From NCBI GenBank assembly GCA_964620425.1, contig CAZUGV010000009.1, forward strand, positions 1 through 64,000: a DNA stretch of 64,000 bases, written 5' to 3'. How positions within the stretch are numbered: the stretch's first letter is position 1; every line of letters starts with the position of its first letter. Origin of the DNA: DASXUG01 sp964620425. GTDB taxonomy: Bacteria > Pseudomonadota > Gammaproteobacteria > Burkholderiales > Methylophilaceae. Positions 35,095 to 43,314 of the stretch are shown here, piece by piece. A program made the translations under genes and the position numbers. The notes under the pieces were generated by a model. That model saw only the letters and a program-made list of their open reading frames with translations. It did not search any database and was not told where the DNA came from.

Positions 35095-35487
35095 ATGGGT
35101 TTATTTGATAGCGTAGCAGGTGCAGTTTTAGGGAAATTGGCTGGCGACCAAGGCGGCATGGTACAAATGGCGATGGATTTAATTAATCAGCACGGTGGTA
35201 TTGGTGGTGTGCTAGATAAGTTTAAAGAAGGCGGATTAGCTAACGAAGTTGCTTCATGGGTGAGCACTGGTGAGAATCTCCCTATCTCTGCAGAGCAAAT
35301 TTCAGCGGTGTTGGGTGATGGTCAAATCGCACAAATGGCGGCAAAATTTGGAATCAGCCCAGAGGTCATTAGCAGTCAAATTGCAGAAAACCTCCCTGTT
35401 CTTGTAGACAAACTCACACCAAATGGTGAATTGCCAGATGACAATGCAGGAATACTCGGTCAATTGATGGGCATGCTTAAAGCGTAA
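35095..35487 (+). CDS. YidB-like (DUF937) protein
   Basis: A 130-residue, Gly- and Ala-rich small protein. Seen: MGLFDSVAGAVLGKLAG at the start, the repeated amphipathic helices around GGIGGVLDKFKEGGLANEVASWVSTGEN and ISAEQISAVLGDGQIAQMAAKFG, and the PEVISSQIAENLPVLVDKLTPNGELP tail, all typical of E. coli YidB-type DUF937 proteins. Function unknown. A strong AAAGGAG ribosome site precedes the ATG and a terminator follows. Confidence 0.85.
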   Translation: MGLFDSVAGAVLGKLAGDQGGMVQMAMDLINQHGGIGGVLDKFKEGGLANEVASWVSTGENLPISAEQISAVLGDGQIAQMAAKFGISPEVISSQIAENLPVLVDKLTPNGELPDDNAGILGQLMGMLKA

Positions 35488-35504
35488 TATTTAAGTGTTA
35501 GCAT

Positions 35505-35527
35505 AAGGGCGCTGGTCGCCCTTTTTT
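35505..35527 (+). terminator. Intrinsic terminator after the YidB-like gene
   Basis: Stem GGGCG/CGCCC (35507-35521) with loop CTGGT followed by six T. It ends 15 bases before the uppP start, so uppP expression needs read-through or a promoter overlapping it. Confidence 0.8.
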
Positions 35528-35542
35528 ATTATTTGGAAGAAG

Positions 35543-36346
35543 TTGATGGATTTAATTTTACTGTTCAAAGCTTTTATTTTAGGCATTGTAGAAGGTGCTA
35601 CCGAATTTTTACCTGTCAGTAGTACGGGGCATTTAATCATTGTTGGCGATTTACTCAATTTTAACGATGAACGCGGCAAGGTTTTTGAAATTGTGATTCA
35701 GCTGGGCGCGATTCTCGCCGTGCTCTGGCAATATCATGCAAAATTCACACATGTGATTACCAGCCTGAATAAAGACGCATCATCCCAACGTTTGGTGATC
35801 AATTTGCTAATTGCATTTATGCCAGCCGCTGTTTTAGGGTTAGCTTTTCACCATGCCATTAAGCAATATTTATTTTCGCCTATCACTGTGGCTTATGCCC
35901 TGATTGTCGGTGGTATTATGATTTTAGTTATTGAAAAAAATCTGCCGAAAGTCGATACACACAGTGTAGACGAGATGGACTGGAAACACGCATTGAAGGT
36001 TGGTTGCGTGCAGTGTTTAGCTTTGTTTCCAGGCTTTTCACGTGCAGGGGCAACCATTATGGGCGGCTTATTATTCGGGTTAAGTCGCAAAACCGCAACG
36101 GAGTTTTCATTCTTCTTGGCGATACCCATTATGGTCGCAGCAACTGTGTTGGATATTGCAAAAAGTGGTAACTTACTCAGCAAAGAGGATATTGGAATAT
36201 TTGCAGTGGGGTTTGTCACAGCATTTATTAGCGCTTTAATTGCTGTGCGGGTCTTGATTCGCTTTGTTTCAACGAATGACTTTAAAGTGTTTGCCTGGTA
36301 CCGCATTGTGTTTGGTATCTTGGTATTAGCCTACTTTTGGAAGTAA
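35543..36346 (+). CDS. uppP: Undecaprenyl-diphosphatase (BacA/UppP)
   Basis: Integral membrane enzyme of 267 residues that recycles the lipid carrier for peptidoglycan synthesis by removing a phosphate from undecaprenyl diphosphate. Seen: the two signatures GIVEGATEFLPVSSTGHLI (12-30) and LFPGFSRAGATIMGGLL (about 160-176), with their Glu, Ser and Arg catalytic residues, in about eight hydrophobic segments. Normal length. Confidence 0.96.
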   Translation: MMDLILLFKAFILGIVEGATEFLPVSSTGHLIIVGDLLNFNDERGKVFEIVIQLGAILAVLWQYHAKFTHVITSLNKDASSQRLVINLLIAFMPAAVLGLAFHHAIKQYLFSPITVAYALIVGGIMILVIEKNLPKVDTHSVDEMDWKHALKVGCVQCLALFPGFSRAGATIMGGLLFGLSRKTATEFSFFLAIPIMVAATVLDIAKSGNLLSKEDIGIFAVGFVTAFISALIAVRVLIRFVSTNDFKVFAWYRIVFGILVLAYFWK

Positions 36347-36377
36347 GCTAAAAACCATAACAAAATAGAGGTGGGTA

Positions 36378-39050
36378 ATGAAAAACATCATTAAATATTT
36401 ATCTTTTGGTATTGGTGGTTTAATTGTCCTGCTGGTTGCGGTGATTGCCTACCTTGCAGCCACATTTAACCCAAATGATTACAAACCCTATATTGTTAAA
36501 ATGGTTCAAGAAAAAAAACAGCGCACGCTACATATTGATGGCGACATCAAACTGACATTCTGGCCAAAAATCGGCGCTGATTTAGGCAAAATCTCACTTT
36601 CAGAACAAAATAGCGAGGCACAATTTGCCGCGATGAATAGCGCAAAAGTTTCGCTAGCTGTTTTGCCATTGCTCCAAAAAGAGCTGGTAGTAGATACCGT
36701 TTATGTGGATGGCGTAACTGCGAATATCATCCGCCACAAAGATGGCACTACCAACTTTGACGATTTAATGAGCAAAGACGAGGAAGAGTCTGAAAAAATA
36801 AAATTTAATATTGATGGCGTGCATGTCTCCAACGCATCCGTGAATCTAAGCGATGAGATGGCAGATGCAAAATACAGCGTTAAACACTTTAACTTAACCA
36901 CGGGTCATGTCGCACTTAAACAGCCATTTGATCTCGCAACAGATTTTGAATTAACAGCCAGCAAGCCTGCTATTAGCGCTAAAGCCAATATCAAAGGCAA
37001 TTTTATGGCAGACCCTGATGCGAAACATTTTGTCGCTAAGGGCTTAGATGCGCTAGTGACAGGTGATTTGGCAACAACCAAAAACGCCAACATCAAGGTT
37101 TCAGGCGATGTAGATGTGAAACCTGACAATATGGAGTTTTTGGTTGATAGTCTTAAACTGGCGGTTTCTGGCGATATGAATGGTGCCAAGCTCGCAGGCG
37201 AGTTAAATGCACCTAGTCTGAAAATTTTAAAAGAGGAAATCAGCGGCAAAGAAGCCACACTCAAATTTTCACAAGACAAAGCGGGCGACACCATGCAGGC
37301 CAAACTGACGCTTGCAGATATTAAAGGCTCATCAAAGGCATTTCAAAGTAGCGGCATTAGGGGCACTGTGAATATGAAGCAAGGTGCGCGTACGGTAGAT
37401 GGTAATTTCTCATCTCCTTTTGCGGGTAATTTTGAGCAAATGATTTTTGATTTACCCAAACTTGCGGGCAATCTAGATGTGAAAGACACAACGCTACCGA
37501 ATGGTGCGGTGAAAGGTGACTTTGCATTGAAAGTGCATGCGGATGTCAATAATCAACAAATTACTAGCAATTTTGACTTGAACTTAGACAACACAAAACT
37601 CAAAGGCGATGTTGCAGTTGCAAGCTTTAGTAAACCTAACATCAAGTTTAATTTAAATGCAGATACCCTAGACATTAACAAGTTAATGGGCAATAAAACA
37701 GCAGCGAGCAGTGCTGACAAAACGGCAAAATCCAAACCGACAGATTTGTCTGCATTAAGCCAACTATTGCTAGATGGTCACATCACCATCAACCAACTCA
37801 TTTACGATAAATACCGTTTGTCAGGCATTAACTTTGGTATAAAAGCAGATGGTTCTCAATTAAATATCAACCCATTTGCCGTGAAGTTTGATGAAACCAA
37901 TATCAAAGGCGGCTTTGGCATTAGCCGTTTTGCCAAACCCATTTATCATTTCGATTTGGATATTGATAAATTAGATGCAGATAAGTACATCACCAAAGCC
38001 GACCCTAAAACCCCACAAGCCAAAGCTGACCCGAATGCCCCCATTGATTTAAGCGCGCTTAAATCCATCAATGCGGATGGTGAACTTCGTGTGGGTTGGT
38101 TGAAGTTGGCGAATGTAAAATCCACCAACGTGCGCATCAAACTGCAAGCAGATGACGGGGTAGCGCAACTCGCACCATTTTCAGCAAACTTGTACGAAGG
38201 TAGTATGAATGGCTCTTTACGGGTAGACGCACGTAGCACGCCCAGCATTGCCTTTAAGCAAATGATGTCGGGCATAACGATTGGCCCGCTACTTGTCGAT
38301 TCTATTAACAACGATATGCTGGATGGCAAAGGTACTTTAAATGTAGACGTTACGACGCAAGGCAATACCGTGGGCGCACTAAAAAAGTCGCTCGCAGGCA
38401 CGGCTGCGCTTAACTTAGCAGATGGTGCGGTAAAAGGCATTGATATTGCAGGTAAATATCGGGAGTTAAAATCTAAAATCAATATTTTAAAAACGCAAAC
38501 TAACGTAGCTTCAGACCAAAAACAAAAAACCGACTTTAGCGAAATGAAAGCCAGCTTCAATATTAAAAGTGGCGTCGCTCATAATGATGACCTAACCATG
38601 AAGGCGCCGTTATTTCGTCTAGCTGGCACTGGTGATATTGATATTGGCAATGAATCGCTTAACTACACAGCCAAGCCAACACTGGTTAAAACGCTCAAAG
38701 GTCAAGAAGGTGCCGATTTAAACGCACTGGATGGCCTGACTATTCCAGTAAAAGTATCTGGTACATTTTCTGCGCCCAAGTACGGGGTTGACTATTCAGC
38801 CGTTGGCGTTGCACTTGCCAAAAGCAGCCTGACCGACAAACTTGGTGGTAGCAATAATCAAGCGGTTAAAGATTTACTAAGTGGCAACAAAGAAGATGCG
38901 CTTAAATCACTGCTAGGGGGCAAGAAAAAAGATGCGCCTGCAGCTGAAACAGGCACAGCGCCAGCAACTGAAACAGCACCAGTCGAAGCAAAACCAGAAT
39001 CTGTGGAAGATAAAGCCAAGAAAAAACTTAACAAGTTACTTGGTTTTTAA
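36378..39050 (+). CDS. AsmA-family protein
   Basis: Large 890-residue protein anchored by one N-terminal membrane helix (about 10-32) with a long beta-rich periplasmic part. Seen: the N-terminal AsmA domain (FNPNDYKPYIVKMVQEKKQRTLHIDGDIKLTFWPKIGADLGKISLSE split over the first 75 residues), repeated hydrophobic-polar strands, the C-terminal AsmA_2 region (GKGTLNVDVTTQGNTVGALKKSLAGTAALNLADGAVKGIDI), and a Lys/Ala/Glu tail. AsmA-like proteins are considered bridge-like lipid transporters between inner and outer membrane. It lies between uppP and mutY. Confidence 0.92.
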   Translation: MKNIIKYLSFGIGGLIVLLVAVIAYLAATFNPNDYKPYIVKMVQEKKQRTLHIDGDIKLTFWPKIGADLGKISLSEQNSEAQFAAMNSAKVSLAVLPLLQKELVVDTVYVDGVTANIIRHKDGTTNFDDLMSKDEEESEKIKFNIDGVHVSNASVNLSDEMADAKYSVKHFNLTTGHVALKQPFDLATDFELTASKPAISAKANIKGNFMADPDAKHFVAKGLDALVTGDLATTKNANIKVSGDVDVKPDNMEFLVDSLKLAVSGDMNGAKLAGELNAPSLKILKEEISGKEATLKFSQDKAGDTMQAKLTLADIKGSSKAFQSSGIRGTVNMKQGARTVDGNFSSPFAGNFEQMIFDLPKLAGNLDVKDTTLPNGAVKGDFALKVHADVNNQQITSNFDLNLDNTKLKGDVAVASFSKPNIKFNLNADTLDINKLMGNKTAASSADKTAKSKPTDLSALSQLLLDGHITINQLIYDKYRLSGINFGIKADGSQLNINPFAVKFDETNIKGGFGISRFAKPIYHFDLDIDKLDADKYITKADPKTPQAKADPNAPIDLSALKSINADGELRVGWLKLANVKSTNVRIKLQADDGVAQLAPFSANLYEGSMNGSLRVDARSTPSIAFKQMMSGITIGPLLVDSINNDMLDGKGTLNVDVTTQGNTVGALKKSLAGTAALNLADGAVKGIDIAGKYRELKSKINILKTQTNVASDQKQKTDFSEMKASFNIKSGVAHNDDLTMKAPLFRLAGTGDIDIGNESLNYTAKPTLVKTLKGQEGADLNALDGLTIPVKVSGTFSAPKYGVDYSAVGVALAKSSLTDKLGGSNNQAVKDLLSGNKEDALKSLLGGKKKDAPAAETGTAPATETAPVEAKPESVEDKAKKKLNKLLGF

Positions 39051-39077
39051 AGTCGTTTTTAATGCCATCTTGTTCAA

Positions 39078-40112
39078 ATGTCTGATTTTGCCGCACGCCT
39101 GATCGCATGGCAAAAACAACACGGTCGCCATGATTTGCCTTGGCAAAATACGCGTGACCCTTACGCAATCTGGGTGTCTGAAATTATGTTGCAGCAAACC
39201 CAAGTCACTGCGGTCATCGGTTATTATCAGCGCTTTATGCAACGCTTTCCCACTATCAAATCACTCGCTGATGCCGAGCAAGAAGAAGTGATGCAACATT
39301 GGAGCGGCTTGGGTTATTACTCGCGCGCGCGTAATTTGCACAAAGCCGCGCAAACCATTATGGATGAGCATAATGGTGAGTTTCCGCAAAATTTTGAGAC
39401 GATACAAACCTTATCGGGCATTGGGCGTTCCACAGCGGCAGCCATTGCTTCATTTGCATTTAACCAAATACAAACCATTTTAGATGGCAATGTTAAACGC
39501 TTGCTAGCCCGCCATTTTGTGGTGGAAGGTTGGCCAAGCAGCCCAAAAGTTGAAAAGAAACTGTGGGCGTTAGCTGAAAGTCTACTCCCAAAAACAGACA
39601 TGGTGGCCTATACCCAAGGCCTGATGGATTTAGGCGCAACCATTTGCACACGAAGCAAACCACAATGCAACGCTTGCCCACTTAATGCAAGTTGCGGCGC
39701 GTTTGCACAAAACCGTACTAAAGAGTTACCTACACCGAAGCCAAAATCCATCACTCCACAAAAACAAACCACCATGATGCTATTGCTCAACGGTAACGAG
39801 GTACTGCTAGAAAAGCGCCCACAAAGCGGCATCTGGGGTGGGTTGTGGAGTTTGCCAGAAATTGCCGAACACGAAATTGCGGCTGAGGTAGCACTCGCTA
39901 GATTTGCGTTTGAGGTGGAATCTGAAGAGCCGCTTGCCATCGTCAATCATGCTTTTACCCACTTCAAGCTTGCCATTACGCCGCAACCATGTCGCTTGGC
40001 ACACAAACCCAAACAAGTGAATGCACCTAATTTGATTTGGTTAAGCATTGATGATGCTATTACTGCCGCGATACCCACGCCCGTAAGAAACATTCTGCTT
40101 TCTATCAAATAA
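39078..40112 (+). CDS. mutY: Adenine DNA glycosylase
   Basis: Removes adenine mispaired with 8-oxoguanine. Seen: WVSEIMLQQTQVTAVIGYYQRFM (catalytic Glu and 8-oxoG contacts), the helix-hairpin-helix GxG region LSGIGRSTAAAI, the catalytic Asp in ILDGNVKRLL, the [4Fe-4S] cluster Cys in CTRSKPQCNACPLNASC, and a C-terminal NUDIX-like 8-oxoG recognition domain (about 228-344). 344 residues. Follows the AsmA gene at 27 bases, as in E. coli-like orders where other neighbours differ. Confidence 0.96.
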   Translation: MSDFAARLIAWQKQHGRHDLPWQNTRDPYAIWVSEIMLQQTQVTAVIGYYQRFMQRFPTIKSLADAEQEEVMQHWSGLGYYSRARNLHKAAQTIMDEHNGEFPQNFETIQTLSGIGRSTAAAIASFAFNQIQTILDGNVKRLLARHFVVEGWPSSPKVEKKLWALAESLLPKTDMVAYTQGLMDLGATICTRSKPQCNACPLNASCGAFAQNRTKELPTPKPKSITPQKQTTMMLLLNGNEVLLEKRPQSGIWGGLWSLPEIAEHEIAAEVALARFAFEVESEEPLAIVNHAFTHFKLAITPQPCRLAHKPKQVNAPNLIWLSIDDAITAAIPTPVRNILLSIK

Positions 40113-40260
40113 TACCCAATTTCAAATGACGCATTAAGGCTGTCAATCGGGCGTTGCTTTAAAGTTATCGCAGAAACCACCGTGATAACATCATAGCTAG
40201 TTGCAATGTGTTATCTAAACGATTTAACATGACAATTACACCAGTGAGATAGGAGTTATC

Positions 40261-40482
40261 ATGCCGTCGCTCTACAAATGCCGTGATGAACGTGTACAAG
40301 ATGTGTTGTTGGCTTATACCAACATCGAAGGCTCGGTGCGCTACTCATTGACGCATGGCGGCAGACGTTTGCCTTTTGAACAGTTTGAATTGCAAATGAT
40401 GCGCGAAGACAAAGCTTGGGCAATGGCAAGATTGGTGATTGATAAAATTATGCGTTTGCCGCATATCCGCCCAAAGTTTTAG
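40261..40482 (+). CDS. Small basic protein of unknown function
   Basis: A 73-residue soluble protein (MPSLYKCRDERVQ...) with a near-perfect TAGGAG ribosome site and a strong intrinsic terminator 29 bases after its stop, so it forms a self-contained one-gene unit. It is rich in Arg and ends in a helical segment (AMARLVIDKIMRL). No domain recognised. Two half-sites GATAACA/TGTTATC about 20 bases apart lie 50-80 bases before the ATG and could bind a regulator. Confidence 0.6.
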   Translation: MPSLYKCRDERVQDVLLAYTNIEGSVRYSLTHGGRRLPFEQFELQMMREDKAWAMARLVIDKIMRLPHIRPKF

Positions 40483-40510
40483 CGCAAGTTTTGAGCAGAA
40501 CACCAGTAAC

Positions 40511-40539
40511 AAAAAAGCAGCCTATTGGCTGCTTTTTTA
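40511..40539. terminator. Intrinsic terminator after the 73-residue gene
   Basis: AAAAAAGCAGCC/GGCTGCTTTTTT with a TATT loop, flanked by A and T runs on both sides, so it can act on both strands. On the minus strand it would serve fae transcripts. Confidence 0.88.
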
Positions 40540-40558
40540 CCAAACTTGGACTAAGACA

Positions 40559-40662
40559 AATTCGGTTAATCATGATTTCTGTACTAGGCGCATGAGCGCA
40601 GACAGTACACCAAGTACGGCAAGCGAATGCAACAACGTACAGGAATCATGAGTATCCGAATT
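40559..40662. repeat. MITE-like inverted-repeat element 1
   Basis: Two 26-base arms (40559-40584 and 40637-40662) are inverted repeats with 23 identities; the arms start AATTCGG and end CTGTAC. The inner part carries AGGCGCATGAGCGCAG and GTACGGCAAGCGAATGCAAC. The right arm ends within the fae stop codon. The layout (inverted arms around GGCGCA-CGCAG and a GAA-GCAA core) recurs in the element at 62141-62281. No transposase. It could also fold in RNA and end fae transcripts. Confidence 0.7.
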
Positions 40663-41203
40663 AAATTTCGCCCCAGCTTTCGTCCCACATACAATGTTTG
40701 ATTTTATGACGATTAGCAATCAGCTCATCAATGCTAGGCTCATCATTTAAAGCACGTTTCAAGGCTAATTTAATCGCTTCGTAGTTGTTTTTGTACATAT
40801 CCGCTTTGTCCAAATTAGCTTCTTTTGCACAACCTGGATCAATCCACAATAAAGCAATAATGCACAAATCATTCACTTGATCTTTAGGGATGATGCCTTC
40901 GATAACCGCATCTAAAATACCATCAGCTACCGCAGCTTGTACCACGCCACCAAACAACTCAATATTGAGTGAGTCTTTTAAAGTGACTTTTGGCACCATC
41001 ATAGTGGCTGGGCGTACTAGTTGGTTGATATCACGCACAGCAAACATCGCTGTATGGCCTTTAGTTTGTGCCATCATGTTGGCAAATGCAGTGCCCACTG
41101 GACCATCTACCGCACCGATTAAAATTTCTGGCATTGCGGCTGTAACGTCTTTACCTTCTGAAAATACGGTAGCTTCGCCCGCTTTAAATACGATTTTTGA
41201 CAT
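40661..41203 (-). CDS. Fae-family protein lacking the catalytic His (formaldehyde-activating enzyme paralogue)
   Basis: A 180-residue cytosolic protein of the Fae family, whose true members condense formaldehyde with tetrahydromethanopterin in methylotrophs. Seen: ILIGAVDGPVGTAFANMMAQ, HTAMFAV, PATMMVPKVTL, QAAVADGILDAVIEGIIPKDQVNDLCIIALLWIDP and NNYEAIKLALKRAL, spanning the family. At the position of the proposed catalytic His22 of Methylobacterium Fae this protein has Met24 (AMPE for AHID), so it is more like the Fae2/Fae3 paralogues with unproven function. AAGGAAA precedes the ATG. It stands alone. Confidence 0.85.
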   Translation of the reverse strand: MSKIVFKAGEATVFSEGKDVTAAMPEILIGAVDGPVGTAFANMMAQTKGHTAMFAVRDINQLVRPATMMVPKVTLKDSLNIELFGGVVQAAVADGILDAVIEGIIPKDQVNDLCIIALLWIDPGCAKEANLDKADMYKNNYEAIKLALKRALNDEPSIDELIANRHKIKHCMWDESWGEI

Positions 41204-41313
41204 GGAGTTTCCTTCTGTTGAAAAGTTGGGTTAAAAATTAGAACGAAATACGAAATGCATTTTTGACTGGCATGAATTTTAATGGATAAGCCATGAATTA
41301 GCAAAACTCTAAA

Positions 41314-41736
41314 CTAGTTAAAATATAAGCACATATCACGATGCGGAATCCCCGCATCCAGATACTCACCACCCGTTAAAACAAAACCAGACTTGATATA
41401 AAAGCCAATCGCCTGCGTTTGTGCAGAAATACTAATGTGCGTCCATCTTGCACCTACCGCATAATCAACAGCGGCTTGCAACAACGCGCTACCAACCCCT
41501 TGCATACGATAATCTGGCAGCACCGCCATACGCCCTAATTTGTAATCAGTTAATAATCGGGCACAGCCTATCGGCGAGCCGCCTAAATCCCAAGCAATCA
41601 AATGTACTGCGGTTTTGTCTAGCCCATCCCACTCCAGCGCAACGGGGACTTTTTGCTCTTTGATAAATACTTGTTCACGGATGGCGGTTAAGGCAGCTTG
41701 ATTTTTTTGCCAGGTAGTTTCTGCAATGGTAAACAT
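41314..41736 (-). CDS. GNAT-family N-acetyltransferase
   Basis: A 140-residue cytosolic acyl-CoA-dependent acetyltransferase. Seen: the ElaA/YjcF-like start IREQVFIKEQKVPVALEWDG, LGRMAVLPDYRMQGVGSALLQAAVDYA with the acetyl-CoA-binding QxxGxGS/A motif (R-M-Q-G-V-G-S-A), and IGFYIKSGFVLTGGEYLDAGIPHRDM at the C-terminus. The substrate is unknown. Divergently placed to the DoxX gene. Confidence 0.9.
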   Translation of the reverse strand: MFTIAETTWQKNQAALTAIREQVFIKEQKVPVALEWDGLDKTAVHLIAWDLGGSPIGCARLLTDYKLGRMAVLPDYRMQGVGSALLQAAVDYAVGARWTHISISAQTQAIGFYIKSGFVLTGGEYLDAGIPHRDMCLYFN

Positions 41737-41909
41737 GGTTGATTGAATTTGTGCTTTTATTCGTTAGCTTGATATGCTCACGATACCTCTATTCTAAAGA
41801 TTCGCCTATTGAGATTCGCCTATTGCGACAAATACCACTTACAGGCATTATGTCGCTCTCGCAATTGTTACTCAAATGTAAAATCATAAAGGTTATAAAG
41901 GTAAATGTA

Positions 41910-42293
41910 ATGAATAAAAACTTAGGATTCGTCGCACGCGTTTTGTTATCACTCGTTTTTTTGGGCTTGGTTTATGGAAAGTTAATGGTAATTACCAACA
42001 CGCCTGATGGCTATTTGATGTACCAACAAAGCCTAGGTCAGCAATTCGGCTTACCTGGCATTTTTGCGCCATTGCTTATTTTAATTCAAATTACGGGTGG
42101 GCTTGCGTTGTTACTAGGCTACAAAACTAGATTCTTTGCATTTTTGATGGCGGGCTTCTCAGTATTTTTAGCCATTATTCTGGGAAAAGTAGTATTAGAT
42201 GTAATGTTTTTATATTTAGGCATTGCTGGCGGTTTAATCAGCCTTGGCAATAATCCAAACACAGCATTTTCCCTTGATAATTTAAAGAAATAA
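41910..42293 (+). CDS. DoxX-family membrane protein
   Basis: A 127-residue inner-membrane protein with four hydrophobic segments: VARVLLSLVFLGLVYGKLMVI, PLLILIQITGGLALLLGY, FFAFLMAGFSVFLAIILG and a fourth at about 98-115. Matches the DoxX/SURF4-like group (YQQSLGQQFGLPGIFAPL). Function unclear; some relatives act in thiosulfate oxidation or redox stress. ATG 41910 has AAAGG 8 bases upstream; the 57 codons before it in the open frame are not family-like and overlap the GNAT promoter. Confidence 0.82.
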   Translation: MNKNLGFVARVLLSLVFLGLVYGKLMVITNTPDGYLMYQQSLGQQFGLPGIFAPLLILIQITGGLALLLGYKTRFFAFLMAGFSVFLAIILGKVVLDVMFLYLGIAGGLISLGNNPNTAFSLDNLKK

Positions 42294-42310
42294 ATCCAAG
42301 CCAAAGTATC

Positions 42311-42351
42311 AGCTTAATAAAAAGGCGCTGAATACGCTTTTTTATTAAGCT
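42311..42351. terminator. Bidirectional terminator overlapping the ispH stop
   Basis: Long inverted repeat AGCTTAATAAAAAGG-CG and CGCTTTTTTATTAAGCT around a loop CTGAATA. It serves the DoxX gene on plus and ispH on minus; the ispH stop (42345-42347) lies inside the stem. Confidence 0.88.
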
Positions 42352-43271
42352 GAGGTTAGATTCTTAGGTAATTGAAACACTACGTTTTCAACCACGCCTT
42401 CTAACTCAGTCACTTTTCCGCCACTTAAAGCTTCCAACTTAGCAATCACTTCTTTAATTAAAATTTCTGGGGCAGAAGCGCCAGCTGATACACCAATACG
42501 CTTCTTGCCGATAACCCAAGCGGGGTCTAAGTAACTGGCATTATCCACCATATAAGCTTCTGCACCTTGGTTTTGAGCGACCTCTCTCAAACGGTTAGAG
42601 TTTGAGCTATTGGGTGAACCGACCACAATGACTAAATCGCAATCCTTCGCCATGACTTTAATCGCATCTTGGCGATTTTGAGTGGCGTAGCAAATGGAGT
42701 CACTTTTTGGCGCTGAGATTTCTGGAAAGCGTTGTTTAAGTGCGGTCACAATGGTGGCGGCATCATCTATCGATAGCGTGGTCTGCGTCACATAAGCCAG
42801 CTTTGTGGGGTCTTTTACTTTTAGAGCAGCAACATCTTCAGGTGTTTCAACCAAATACATGCCACCCTCCGATTGCCCCATCGTGCCTTCAACCTCAGGA
42901 TGCCCTTTGTGACCAATCATTACGATTTCTTTATCCGCCGCGCGCATTTTGGCAACTTCAATATGTACTTTAGTCACAAGCGGACACGTCGCATCAAATA
43001 CTCTTAAGCCCCGCAGCTCGGCCTCAGCACGCACTTCCTTTGAAACCCCATGTGCGCTAAAAATTAGCGTATTTCCAGCAGGGACATCTTCCAACTCATC
43101 CACAAAAATTGCACCTTTGGCCTTGAGCTCATCTACCACGTATTTGTTATGTACGACCTCATGGCGAACATAAATGGGCGCACCAAACTTCTCAAGTGCT
43201 TGCTCTACAATGATAATTGCACGGTCAACACCAGCACAAAAACCGCGTGGATTAGCAAGTAATATGTCCAT
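42345..43271 (-). CDS. ispH: 4-hydroxy-3-methylbut-2-enyl diphosphate reductase
   Basis: Last enzyme of the MEP isoprenoid pathway, a [4Fe-4S] protein. Seen: NPRGFCAGVDRAI (cluster Cys12), FDATCPLVTKVH (second Cys), SICYATQNRQ (third Cys), HGVSKEVRAEA and the substrate His residues in VRHEVVHN and MIGHKGHPEVEGTMGQ. 308 residues. ErpA (17.7 kb) is the likely cluster donor. Followed in the upstream direction by a CobD/CbiB-like gene 43 bases away. Confidence 0.97.
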   Translation of the reverse strand: MDILLANPRGFCAGVDRAIIIVEQALEKFGAPIYVRHEVVHNKYVVDELKAKGAIFVDELEDVPAGNTLIFSAHGVSKEVRAEAELRGLRVFDATCPLVTKVHIEVAKMRAADKEIVMIGHKGHPEVEGTMGQSEGGMYLVETPEDVAALKVKDPTKLAYVTQTTLSIDDAATIVTALKQRFPEISAPKSDSICYATQNRQDAIKVMAKDCDLVIVVGSPNSSNSNRLREVAQNQGAEAYMVDNASYLDPAWVIGKKRIGVSAGASAPEILIKEVIAKLEALSGGKVTELEGVVENVVFQLPKNLTSA

Positions 43272-43314
43272 TATTAAAAACCTACAATCAAAACGTTGAA
43301 AATAAACAAATGAT

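Noticed and set aside
37946..38560. 204-codon minus-strand ORF inside the AsmA gene
   Set aside because: It lies wholly antisense to a well-supported gene, has no ribosome site and no recognisable domain.
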